Below, piece after piece: positions 11,164-22,203 of a stretch of 64,000 bases of DNA. This DNA comes from Triangularia verruculosa. Its lineage: Eukaryota; Ascomycota; Sordariomycetes; Sordariales; Podosporaceae. The DNA lies in contig MU863907.1 in assembly GCA_033296885.1 (NCBI GenBank), forward strand, positions 62,001 through 126,000, read 5' to 3'. Made by a program: the position numbers and the translations under genes. The first letter of the stretch is position 1. Each line of letters opens with the position of its first letter. Under the pieces are notes generated by a model. The model saw only the letters and a list, made by a program, of their open reading frames with translations. It searched no databases and had not been told where the DNA came from.

Positions 11164-13013
11164 TTTTTGTCTCGTGAGTGTTTTTTTTTGGGGGGGTGTT
11201 CAAGGGGTTCATAGCAGGCGTTGTTTGTATAAGGCAGGAAAGGTCATGTTGGGGGTTATATTTGTAACTGGATATGATGTACTGGGTAACAGGGTATGGG
11301 TAGGATAACGGATGGGAGGTCTCAGATGTCAAAGGTTTATGGCGTTGGGTTTTGTCTGCAAGGCATTCATGTTTGAGAATCAACTCTAAAGTATTAGCAA
11401 CGACAAAGGCAATGTTCCCAAAGCTAAGCCCCGTGTATCCATCTCGTTGCCTAACTTGTTTTTTGGTCTACACTGCATGGACAACAATCGATTCTGAGAA
11501 CTCATCAGAATACATTGCCCAAAGACCACCACACCTACCACGTTGCCGAAAGGAAAACTAGAGAATGAAATGGGATAAATAATCCACTACACTCGCTTTT
11601 CCAGATACCCTTGACACCGAAATACCACACTCACAATGAAACAAAAAGACTGACAAAATTGAACACAGTATCTTGTTCAGGTACCTAGTATACACCCCCC
11701 TTCATCTTCAACAAGAAGAGATGCCCAAGATGCTATATGCTATACAGTACATCCATTCCATCCACACCTAGACTATGTAAATATGTATCAACAAAGGAAA
11801 TAACAGCATGTTATTAAGTAGGTCCAACAAGAACTACAAAAGGTATGGTATTGCCCCCCCCCCCCCTAAACTCTCTGCCTCTTCCCCCCCCTTTAAATCC
11901 CATTCGTCTCTTTCTGTGCCTCATCGTCTCGTCCCTCTCTCCCCTTTTCCCCCTTCTTTCGTATCGTAACATCGTGATTTCCCACGCCGCGCGCAACCCT
12001 TCTCCCGCCTAAACGACATGAAACTGATGATGTGCGTATAATACCACGCCGATACCAAGAGAAAATAAAAAAAAAAGAACCAGACCAAATTTTGGTTAAA
12101 CCCCGGCCAGCAATGCCCCCATAAACCCTTGCAGTACATAAACTCTAAACATGTAATGTGTTGTAGTATGTGTCGTCCGTGTGCCGAGCTCGCCCATCGT
12201 ACATAAATCGTATGCCCCCCCCCCCCCCAATAAAAGCGATCAAAAAAGGCCAGGTCCCTCAGAGCCGGTGTGTGATAACAAAAGTGACTCCTGCAGCATC
12301 CACGACCGTAACCGTCTTTCCCAAGAAAGCATGCCTTCCAAACCCCCAAGAACTCCCAGAAATGTAATGTATTCCCAGCAACGAGGTTCCGCCAGATAAT
12401 GCACACTGAGCAAAGCAAACGCCTGTTATTCGCTCCCATGCGCCCTCCAAGTCAAATAGGTATAAATAACACTCCTTCATGCGAAAGAAAACCCAAATGA
12501 TGAGTAGTACACGCCGCTCCCCTGAGTCGGTGCTGAATTGTCCGCAGCTACCGTCGTGCTTTTTTCCGGTCAAGCCAGAAAACTCCGATGAATGCGTCCC
12601 TTTTTTTTTTTGCTTGTTTGTTGGTATTTTTGGTTTGAGTGTACAAGGAAATTGACATTTGTCGTTAAACGAGTGGCCGCGGAAGGCGTGGTGAAAAGGT
12701 TGGTGATAATAAAATGTTGCCCGGTTGTGAAACAATGTCGACATGGTAGAATCCATGGCCAAGTCCCAAGCTGATATTCCCAACAAGACACGTACATCCT
12801 CCAGTATTAGTGGAGTCCAAATGGTTCCGATATCCCATCCATTCATCGATCGGATATCCAGCTCTGTTAGCTGACCAATTCTGTTATTGTTTTCACACAT
12901 ATATGCTCCTGGTCATGTCACGCCAGAAGGGGCGCCGTATCCAGTTGGTGAGCGATATAAAGACAGAGAGCCTAGATCGGTAGCTCCAAGATTGGTGAGA
13001 GTGGCTAGCACTT
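11164..13013. other. convergent spacer MRC1-WEE1
   Basis: 1.85 kb holding the 3' flanks of two genes that end toward each other. The sequence is rich in homopolymers: C13 at 11,854-11,866, C8 at 11,884-11,891, C14 at 12,215-12,228, an A-run near 12,069-12,077 and a T-run near 12,600-12,611. Minus-strand frames at 11,921-12,439 and 12,259-12,900 are open, but they overlap each other and show no domain or intron logic. I call no gene. Confidence 0.6.
11854..12228. repeat. poly-C homopolymer tracts
   Basis: C13 (11,854-11,866), C8 (11,884-11,891) and C14 (12,215-12,228) lie on the plus strand in the spacer between two converging genes. A similar set lies at 51,000-51,349 in another convergent spacer. 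Confidence 0.9.
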
Positions 13014-16000
13014 TCACACGTCTGTCATTTCCGTATCGTCGTCAATGAGCTCTTGGATGGAAGGACCAACTTGGGGACCCCAATTGCCTTCATAAACAGT
13101 TGCGCCCCCGGAGCGACAGCTGGCGACCCATGACACCGGCTCGGAAGCCAGGATCTGCTGAGCGGTGGGACGGTTGTTTGGCTCCGGTTGAATCATCCAA
13201 GTGACAATCTTGTCGAGGGAGTGCGGGTCCTCTCTGTCCGTCATGAAGGAGGGAGGCTCCGACAACTCAGCGCGCTTCGTTGGGCTGAAGAGGTTCTTCG
13301 GATCATGTGTCATGCCTTCGAAGGGGAAATCGCCGTTCCGTCGATCCTCCTGGACAGGTGACAGATGCTCAATCGGGACGCCGTTTGCATCCCGAATGAT
13401 AGAGCCAGCTTCGGGGGATGTAAGGCTGGGAACAGCGGACATGTCGGCAATGCGAAGCGCCTGCCATGTTGGTCCATTGTCTGGGAGAAACACGTTGCAT
13501 GCAATCTCGAGGATGATGAGACCGAGCGCAAAGATGTCGGCAGGCTGCTCGTATCTACCACGAAGGATTTCTGGACCGATGTACTCGCGGTCGCCTTCGC
13601 CTTCGATTCCGGCTGGGGCTGGACTGGTTGTGGCCAGGCCAAAGTCGGCAATCTTGAGATAGCCGTCGAATGTGACCAAGACATTGGCGGGCTTGATGTC
13701 AAGATGGATAAAACCAGCCTCATGAATAGCAGCCAAACCCTACGACCAGTTAGTAATCAGCCAACGCTAGCTGCTTGGAAATGAATCTGCTTGTCTTACC
13801 TGAGATATCTCAAGCATGATTTTCCAGATGCGGAAATCATCAAGTCGACCCATTTGGCCGATATCCTTGAGGAAGATATCCAAACTGCCCTCGGTGCAGA
13901 ACTCGGTTTGAATATACAGGTGGTTGTGCCATTCCCAGCTGTCCATGTACTGAACAACCTTGCTCGAGTGGGTCAGGGATCTCAGAATATGCACCTCTTG
14001 GTACCTTCTCTCCCTCTCCTTGCCACCACCAATGGGAACACGAAGCTTCTTAACAGCATAGACTCGGCCAGAATCGGGGCTCGAAGGGGTTCGTGGGGTC
14101 GTAGAGAGGCCCATTGTCATGAATGATAATGTGGGAGAGGAAAGCTTGGTAACCCTATACACAGTCGAGAACTCGCCGCTACCAATGACCTCTGACTTGT
14201 CGAACCGCTCAACCAAGGACTCGTCAATATCACTTGGACCATGTCCGTTGCGAGGAGTGATGCTCATGCGGCGGTCAGGATGGGGCCCGAACAGGGAAGA
14301 TCGCTCATGAGTCGAAGGGGTGGCGGGAGGCCCGGTCGATTTACCTCCAGGGGGCGGCATTGAATTTCGCAGAGAGTCACCGGGAGTGCGAGGCGAGTCT
14401 GTTTTCAGGCCAAGAGGGCTGCCTGAAGCATCCACGGTGGGAAGAAGGTAGTGATTGGATCCATGGCTGGTGGTTTGGAACAACACCGGCGTAGTTTTGG
14501 TTCTCGGTGCAGGCGTTGCGAACAATGTAGCAGGTGTATGACTTGTTTGACTTCCAGTACTAATCGTCGGCGCGCTGGCGCTCACGGAAGGCGAGCCATT
14601 CGAGAAGGGAGTAGAAGGCCGGAAAATGGGCTCAGTGGTCTGCTGACCTTCTCCCTGATCATGAGGTGCACCCGGCGGGGTGAATGAAGGCGCACCTGGG
14701 GGGGTAAAGGATGGTGTGGTAGACTGAGGCGCACCCTGAGGGGTGAAGGATGGGGTGGTGGTCTGCGCCGGTGTTCTCGCAGAGCTCAAGCTAAAAGGAA
14801 CTGCGGGCGTCGCAAATAAGGGGGACCCATCAGGTGTGCGCGAGTTTTGCGCCGACGATGTGAGGTGTTTGAAGATATTCTTCGTCGGAGTTGGCGGAGG
14901 GAAGTCATCCAGAGACGCAGCGAACTCATCACCATCCAGGCTCAACAAGCTCGACTTCCTGGCATGGTTAGCACGGACCTGCTGGAAGAAGAGACTACTA
15001 GTCGGGGGAGCGCCGTTGGAGCTAAACGGTGTCGAAGGGCTGCCGACACACGACATTCGCGATTGCCGTCGGCCAGCGCTGTGGTTGGGTGGATATGTGG
15101 CGGAGCTGTACGAGGCCTGCTTCTTGCAGGGGGTATCCGGCATTGGGTTGACCTTCGCGCCAGGGTGCTTTGGTGGGCCGAGTTCGGGGTTGCGATTCAT
15201 CTTGGACACCAAACCCGTCGACATGAAGGCAGCTTGAAAAGGCTTGGCCTGCCTGTAGTTGGGAGTCGCGACATCGGCGGAATCCTTGATAGGCGGCCGG
15301 GCGCCATATGGGAGCGACTTTGAAAAGTTGAGAGGAACGCGAGGCTTCTCGCCAATGTGGGCGGGCACATGAGTGGGAGAATCATCTGGCAAGCTCGAGT
15401 TCGAAGAGGACTGGGTCAGGGAGCGAGAGAGAGGATGGGGTTGGGTGTGCTCCCTGGCCTTGGGCGGGAGGAAATGCGCCGAGGGAGGCGGGAGAGGGCC
15501 TTGGTGGGTGAAGGGGCTCTCGGTCGCAACAGGCACATACTGATCAAGTGACAGGCGGGGTCTGCTGCGACCAGCAACTGGCGAAGCGGCTTCCATGGTC
15601 ATCTGCGCCCTCTCTCCAGCGCGTCGGCCCCAGGATGGACGAAAGTCTCCGTGGCGCTGCTGCAGAGTACTTCTTCGCAACGAATTGGACCGGTGTTGCA
15701 TCGACGACGGGGTAGGCGAAGCCAATGGATCAGGAGTGGGCGACTCGCTCAAGCCGGTCAGCTCGTACTCGAGATTGGCGTCTTCGTGAATGTCGAAGCT
15801 CTGCTGTTGCGACTCTTGCGCAGCTGGTGTCGGGTCGAAAACCGTGGACTCGTTGTTCATGCTCGAGATTCCGTGAAGGCTGCGGCGCTTTGCGACTGGA
15901 CTCCCAGATGCGGTCTGGCCCAAACTCATGGTCGCGTCGCTCCGTTTGAGCGGACTTACTGAGATGGCTGGAAACGGGTCGTGATTGTGGAATTTGGCGA

Positions 16001-16610
16001 CTCCTGCTTTCGACGATCCCGAAATGTCGAGGTGCACCGAGTGACGCGTGTGCTTCTCAAGATTGCGACGCGACGCGGGGCTCAAGGCGAGCGCAAACTC
16101 GCGGAAGCTCTTGTTTTCTTGGCCGCGGGCCTCGGGCGCAGACAAAGAAGTCGGGAGCAGGTTGGCGCAATCAGTAGAAGGACCAAAAACGCGCTTGAGA
16201 GGGCTCTTTGGCGACCCTCGAGATCTGGAGAGGGGCCGGGTCAGCGGCTTCGACCTCGTGGAGCGCACCGAGAGCTTGATGTTTGGTTTGTTGACAAAAG
16301 GGTTACCCGCAATGCCCTGCTGGGGTGCGGAAAAAGAAGTGGGTGAGGAAGGCCCCGCCAGAGCCGCTGGTGTCGCAGGGATTGGCGTGGAAGCTGGATG
16401 CTCGAGATGCGCCGACCTTGATGGAGTCGGCGACTGGCGGAAGCTGGCTGGAGCTGCTGGTGTGGGAGACACGGCGCCCGAGAGTCGGAATTTGGATGGT
16501 GATCTAGAAAGCGATCTTCTGAGAGATCGAACTGCGGAGCTGACGTCGTGGTGGACATGTGTGGGAGAGGGCAGAGTAAGAGCCCCTCCACAATCGTTGG
16601 TAAACGACAT
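13014..16610 (-). CDS. WEE1: Wee1-family cell-cycle inhibitory kinase
   Basis: A kinase of the Wee1/Swe1 type, which phosphorylates the inhibitory tyrosine of Cdk1 to delay mitosis. Exon 1 is 13800-16610 and exon 2 is 13014-13739; the 60-nt intron has a GTAAGA donor, and the product is 1178 aa. The first 800 residues are Ser/Pro-rich regulatory sequence with many SP/TP sites and degenerate FTPPGAP repeats around 14,670-14,750. The kinase domain shows IGSGEFSTVYRV (about residue 807), YAVKKL, HLDIKPANVLV (about 948), ADFGLA (about 963) and EGDREYIGPEIL in the activation segment, a Wee1-type version of APE. ATG 16610 is the first ATG after an upstream in-frame stop. The roughly 500 bases upstream lack any minus-strand ATG, consistent with a long leader. 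Confidence 0.95.
14660..14760 (-). repeat. degenerate FTPPGAP tandem repeats in WEE1
   Basis: Three related units (TPSFTPQGAP, TPSFTPPGAP, SFTPPGAP) are encoded in tandem in the disordered N-terminal region. The DNA repeats are visible as recurring GGCGCACC(C/T)G(G/A)G plus-strand blocks. The region is probably prone to unit-number change. Confidence 0.6.
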
Positions 16611-17076
16611 CACCAGCCCTTTGTGTGCCTCGAATTCCAACACGGCTTGTTTTTAAACACTCCCACAAACAGGCTGATAATGGATTGTTTTGTTTTCCTC
16701 CAACGCCCTGCTATCCTGTGCTAGGTGAAGCTGGAAACTGGTGCAAGAAGTCGGAAAAGAGACCGGACGCTGCGGCGACGGGAACGGGGTGGTGAAGACA
16801 GCAAGCTGGCAAAAGTCGAAGACGCCACGATCGGAAGAAGTTGATATGCGGACCACCGATGGACACAGGGTGCTGAATCAAACCAGCGCAGCTTTCGGGG
16901 TGATGGCGCAGCAAGCGCAAACTCAAATTCGACTAGGGCCAGAAGCACGACGAGGTGCCAGGTGTGAGGTGTGTAGTCGGCAAGACAGAGAGAGATGGAT
17001 GTATCGACGAGGACGGAACGGGAGTGGCAGATCGAGAGGAGAGGACGAGAGCGAGACAGGCGGGCTGTCGAATATT

Positions 17077-17101
17077 GTGTGTGTGTGTGTGCGCGTGTGT
17101 G
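17077..17101. repeat. GT dinucleotide microsatellite
   Basis: Seven perfect GT units (17,077-17,090), followed by GCGC and a further GTGTGTG, within the presumed WEE1 5' leader. Alternating purine-pyrimidine sequence of this kind is prone to slippage. Confidence 0.9.
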
Positions 17102-17658
17102 CTGTGCTGAGGGCATTCACTCTCGTTGGAGCAAAGTGCACTGCTTGCGGGTGGGACCTGTGAGTAAATGGGAAAACGAGGCGCGCGTGGACACCAGACA
17201 CGTCAGATGGGTCAGGCTCCAGTATTAGGCATCCTTGGATCGAACTCCTCCTTCTTGGGGTTTCCTGTGCTGCTTCCACTTGCGAATGCCTCCTTCTGGG
17301 TTCAAGATCCAAATCACTCCAGGCACATGTTGCAGACAGTTACTCGCGACGGGAAAGGCTGATGGGCTTCGCGCAAACTAGGGGGAGCGGGGAAAAAGTT
17401 GCGGCAGTCCAGGATGACGGTTTGCGACACGCTGATAGGGATATGGTGGGGTTTGACGCAATGGGTTGAAGCGGTGCTTTTTAGGCAATTCTTGCAGCAA
17501 GCTCAAGGGGATCTCGTTGAAGGTATTCCTCTCCGTTAGAGAGACAGTCGATCTTCCTTCTCTTTGTTCATAGAGGGCTGATCACGGGGCGATAAGGGCA
17601 CAAAACGGGAAAGATGGGAGTCGCCCGCTTCCTGTGTTTACTTGAAGTGACTCTGCGA

Positions 17659-17676
17659 ACGCGTCGCGTTTTCGCG
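17659..17676. promoter_or_regulatory. MCB plus SCB/E2F-like site upstream of WEE1
   Basis: A palindromic ACGCGT (17,659-17,664) abuts CGCGTTTTCGCG (17,665-17,676), which contains TTTTCGCG, the complement of CGCGAAAA. It lies about 1.05 kb before the WEE1 start codon. Given the long ATG-free leader it could sit near the transcription start. The regulatory role is inferred. Confidence 0.4.
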
Positions 17677-19098
17677 GTGGACAAGGGGCCCCTGGTCAAG
17701 ACCCACTTGGGCCGGCCCAGACAGTGGCGTGGTGGCTGCAGCTCCTTCTCCCGTTCGTCTCTTGTTCCCCAGAAGAACCTCTGCAAAAGACGTCAGTGAG
17801 AGATCTGTCCTCCATGGTCCACAGTCCGCACTTGCAACACAACCGCTTCACGCCATAATCAAAGCCAGAGCATGAGTCCTGCCAGCCACACCCGACAAAC
17901 TCATTCTCATCTGGTCCCAACTGACTAGGTCAAAATTACACCGCCTGTCTTTGCTGGAAAGGAAACTCTTGAGTCTTGGAGCCAAACCTATGGCATCTTT
18001 GGACAGGGGCCATGACTGATGGGGTGGAGATAGGTCAGATAGATTCACACCGCTCTGGAGAGCCGACCGTTGTGCTTGTGCGATGCCACCATGCAACCTG
18101 CAAGGGGAGCTCATCTTTGCTCCTTGGCGCCTTTGTGTTCCCACCATCAGAGAGAAAGAGTTGGCCAGCTGCGACGGCCCCCAGACGCTTTGAAAGAATG
18201 CTGCTGTCCTTGAAACATGTGTCCGCAACCATCACATGCCAAAGATAGCCATTGGGGAGGACAAGGCCTCTGTTGTGCCCCAAAGCCCCCAAAGATAGAC
18301 TTGGTTCTGACCACACAAGGGGACCACCGCGTGCCTTGACACGCGCCCCTGATGTCAATATTGACTTCCGTCGGCAATGTACCGCTATTCAGACAGGACC
18401 ACAAGACCAACTGACAGATCGCCTCCGCCACTGCCATTATTCGCCACCTTTGCCAGAATGCGAACCGTCATCACTGACATAATTCAGGAACATGACATTG
18501 TGCTAGAAGATAGATGTGAGATGTCCTTTGTTTTGTTGACTTTGTTGCTCAAATAAACCCAAAACAAAACAAACGGCCGTCAATCTCCGTACCTGCACTC
18601 CCATCTCATCTCTTGTTGAGGACAAAGAGGCTGAAATACCCGCACATCACCGTGTAATCCGAGAAAAAAAGAAAATTACCAGCTTATGCCCCGTCCCGTG
18701 TGTCTTTCTTTTCCTCAGGGTGGTGGTTGAGGAAGCCCCCCGCACATATGTGCGCACAAGCCAACTTTTATCGGAGGATCTTCAGGGTTCCCCTCCACCA
18801 ACACGCGTCACCGTTGCTCTTTTCCCCGGCCATTCCCACTGTTCAAGCCTTTTTCAAACTTCTCACCGCAGGGCTCCATAACGAACCCTGGTTTACCAAA
18901 GCCACAACCGCAGCACTCTTTTTTTCCAAGGTATCCGGATGTAGGGGATTTGTTTTGTTTTCGGCCTTGGACTCTTTCCCAATACGATATACCCTCGTAC
19001 AGAGTACGTAAGGAAAACAAATATTTTTCGTGATTATTAACAAAAAAAAAAAGAAGAAGAAGAAAAAGACAACGGGTGGTTAGATATCCCGTCAATCA

Positions 19099-19416
19099 TT
19101 AGTTCTGGTTTTCTCCTCCCCCGCATGGGAAAGCAGCGATGTCGCTGTCTTGCATTTCCTGCGGCAAGCTCGTAATTTTGGGTTTGTATTCCCCGGCCGA
19201 GGGAGCTTTGACATTTGTCTCAATTCCGACCGACCCGACCGAGAGATTTGTTCCCGAGCAGGTCCAATTCTTCCGAGTGGCCCAATTGTCCCCAAACTCC
19301 GTTCCGTTGTAAGTGACATTCAGGGTCACGGTTGCATCCCCATTGTCCATTGGCTTGAGCCTGGTCCTGGTCCTCACACTAGTGCTGTGATAGGGGCGAT
19401 CATTGGATCCTGGAAC
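19099..19416 (-). other. coding-like fragment, possible terminal exon
   Basis: The minus-strand frame is open to TAA at 19,099-19,101 for about 105 codons (19,377 marks only an alternative GTG start). It encodes a hydrophilic sequence with two Cys and three Asn-X-Ser/Thr sequons (for example NVTYNGTEFGDNWATRKNWT), which looks like a secreted beta-rich domain. No start codon with a signal peptide joins it cleanly. CAG acceptors at about 19,411 and 19,386 could make it a last exon. A second minus frame and a plus frame are also open over the same bases, so the true frame is unclear. I do not recognise a family. Confidence 0.3.
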
Positions 19417-20098
19417 CCAGGTTTGTTATCAATCTTTCTTCAACTGACTGCAACCCTCTCGGCCTCTTCAACAGCACCACAAGAGACCGCGTCGATGATC
19501 GCGTAAGATTGGATCAACCTATGCTCTTATGCTTGACTGCGCCTCAAAGGCACAACTCAATGCAATGGATGTAAATATCACCCCTTTTCTCGTACATGAC
19601 GGGATATTGCGCAAAGGTGACATACTGTGTATGCACTATGTCTCATAACATAGCTCCCGCAGATGCACTGCGTCTTGCATGGGCATACATAAGCCATCAC
19701 ATCACACGCATAAAGACCGATTATATGCCGAGATTGTTATGATTGTGACATAAGCAGCGCAGCACATGTAGAGCAGGCGTAGAGACGAGAATCGTCCAGC
19801 ACGCATCACATGAGCGCAACTACATATGGCCCTCAATGGGAGCTCTCAAGTAAGGGAGCAGACAAACCCATCGCACCCAATAGTTCATACACGCGCGTTT
19901 GGACCCTGAACCAAGGCATGGCAGGTGAGTGATGAAGGCAAGGGAGACAATAAAACACTTACACCTGCTGGAAAAAAAGCTTTGTGGTGAAGTAAAGCAT
20001 GAACACAGCCTTGCCCCTTTTCGATGATGTCTTGTACTGCTACACTCTCCACCTGAACATCAACATCCTCTTGATCTAGGTAGCAAAGGAGGGTGTCT

Positions 20099-20560
20099 TC
20101 AAAGTCTCAGCATGAAACCATCCTTGTGAGGCTGAGCTTCCGCTCTGGACTGGAATGTGGCAACTCGAACAATGGCCCGGGATGACTTGTTGCAAATGCC
20201 ATAGAAGAGGGGGAGGCTACAAGGTGAAACTTGTTGAGACCCCCTCCGGGATGTCATGTGAGTCTCGGGTACCTTATCTTCCATGCCAGCCCATGGCCAC
20301 GTCGACGTCACTGTGGGCCAGGTAAGCTTGAGGGGCAAAGGGAGAGGGTTCAATACTAGCTCATTGTTAGACGGAGGGCAAGTTGAGTTCATGCATATTA
20401 AGGGGGCTCGAAATGGGTTCGTTCGACACTTATCGGGAGAGATAGAAGGACAGAATGCTTCGAATGTAGTCTTCCTCTGCGAGTGTGTCCATGAATTGGT
20501 ATTCGCAAAGATCGCTAGTTCCACATGACAAACAGAAAACTGATGGGAATATCTATACAT
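20099..20560 (-). other. 153-codon open frame, seven cysteines, unassigned
   Basis: ATG at 20,560 to TGA at 20,099-20,101. The product has seven Cys (spacings such as C-P-x6-C and C-M-N-S-T-C) but no signal peptide at the ATG and no domain I know. Codon third positions show little bias, unlike true genes in this window. It may be chance or a decayed gene; it lies 250 bp downstream of the secreted-protein locus on the same strand. Confidence 0.2.
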
Positions 20561-20808
20561 GGGAACCTACCTAGAGCAACCGAGCAGTCATTCATGGTAG
20601 ATTCCATATGAGATCTCATGCTTGATGTATTACTTTCCCACTTCTTCGCTCGGGAAACAAAAGCCAAACCTCTTCCCCCTTTCCACCTTTTCACCGTTTC
20701 ACCTTTGCACTCTTCCACCACGCCATCACTTCACTCTTTCGCCATAGAAATACATATAAAACTACCACCACCCTAAAATCCAATCAGCACATTTCCCACC
20801 ATCCCCCC

Positions 20809-21174
20809 TCACCTCAACTCAACCCTCCCCTCCCAAATCCCCTCCAACTCAGGACACCCCATCCTCTGCCGGCAAGAGTACGTCGTCTCGCAGCACCTCA
20901 CAAAATCCCGCGCAACTGCGAGAAACATATCGACGCAGTGCTTTACAAACCCCATCACGATTTGTGTCAGTGTACCTATGTAAAAAGAGGGGCGGAAAGG
21001 GGAACTTACACCACTCTCGTCCGTTGCTCCCCCAGAACCAACACAGCATGACGATGACTGGTCCGTGTGGCAGAAGCAGTCGTATCTGCAGTCCTCTATC
21101 TACACCCTCTCTGAAGCAAAAGCCCAGGTGGCGGTGGCCAGGGCGAGGAGGAGGGGGGCGGTTAGAAGTCGCAT
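20809..21174 (-). pseudogene. small secreted cysteine-rich protein gene with in-frame TAG
   Basis: ATG 21,174 opens a textbook signal peptide (MRLLTAPLLLALATATWA, small residues at the cleavage end). After FASERV comes TAG (21,100-21,102). The same frame then continues with a cysteine-rich domain to 21,010, crosses a 69-nt intron (GTAAGT donor at 21,009, CTGAC branch site, AAAG acceptor at 20,941), and ends at TGA 20,809-20,811. Ignoring the TAG, the product would be 97 residues with ten cysteines in the mature part, including two CC pairs and a C-x3-C-x-C group. An even cysteine number, a signal peptide and a clean intron together argue for a real effector- or antimicrobial-like secreted protein. 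Either the TAG is a nonsense mutation (CAG or TGG to TAG by one transition), or a 48-nt intron from GTGTAG to GACCAG removes it at the cost of three cysteines. The function is unknown. Confidence 0.6.
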
Positions 21175-22203
21175 TTTGCTGTTTTGTTTTTTGTCGTCTT
21201 GTATGGGGATGGGGATGTGGCCGAGGTTGCTCTTGCCGGGTTTGGTGACGCTGGAGTGGTTCTTGCCTAACTAATCTGAGGTAGAGTTAAGTGGCGCTTT
21301 CCTTTTCGAGGCGCTGAATCCCGAGTTTGGAAGGTTCCAACTTGCTCTTTCCGTCGGTGAATTTGGCAGGCTTGGAAGGAATGGTTTTTTTTTCTCGTTT
21401 AGCAAGAGCAATGTTCACACTTGACATCACCCAGTGAGGATGAGAACCAAGATGCCACAACGTCAAAGCCAACGAAGCTCGTCCAACTTGTAATTATGAT
21501 GTGTTTGACTCCAAGAGGACACCCAGGGCCACCAACGTTACACAGTGAACGCTATTTCGAGCTTCATCTTGATGTTGCAGGGGGAAAAGGCTCTGGCCAA
21601 GACGCTGTGGGACCCAGGTCATTGGCGTTAGCCGGGGGGCTATTGGAGACTTGACAGGCATTATGTGCTCCCTACTTCGTACACATGGCCTATACGTCCA
21701 CAGCGGGGAAGCTATGTGAGGCGGGCAGGCTCTATGTCCCGTCTGTGTTTTGGCGGTAGAGTACTGAAGAGTATCTGTTTGTCCAGTCTCAAGACGGGAA
21801 GATGTTATGTGAACGTGAGAGCTGTAACGGATGATACATACCGAGTTGGTTTTCGATGATCAGCTGTTTTAGTAACACGAGAAGCAGATACTATCCAAGA
21901 CGAGACTCTTTTGAAGTGTTCCTACGACATTCGTATCAAACATCATCGGAACGAGAACAGCTTGGACATGATATCCGGCGATGATGACTCAAAGACCCCC
22001 AGGCGGCAATCCCCCAACACCAACATAAACGTCGCTGCTACCTTGATGTGTCGTTGGTAGCTGCTTGAGAAGATATGTATGCAAGTTGGACTTGTGCTCA
22101 CAGACTTGGCGACGCAGCGCAACCAAACCAACACAGAAAGAGTAGAAAAATCGTTGAAGGTAGTTAGTCTATTACGTATATCATTACATTACCATCACCA
22201 CCC
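21175..22203. other. spacer with no recognised gene
   Basis: 1.03 kb between the secreted-protein locus and the 3' end of the GT8 gene. It contains only short open frames without domains. I see no repeats or RNA genes. Confidence 0.5.

Larger units (their letters stand above)
16611..19098. other. WEE1 leader and gene-poor spacer
   Basis: On the minus strand, 16,611-17,113 contains no ATG and is CT-rich, as expected of a 5' leader. A GT microsatellite lies at 17,077-17,090 with an imperfect extension to 17,101. An MCB/SCB-like pair lies at 17,659-17,676. From 17,700 to 19,098 I see only short unrelated open frames and no domain, tRNA or transposon. Confidence 0.5.

Noticed and set aside
12259..12900. 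213-codon minus-strand open frame in the MRC1-WEE1 spacer
   Set aside because: AT-rich composition, overlaps another open frame, includes homopolymers, and shows no recognisable domain.
17848..18228. 126-codon minus-strand open frame
   Set aside because: No conserved feature and overlapped by frames on both strands; composition is not coding-like.
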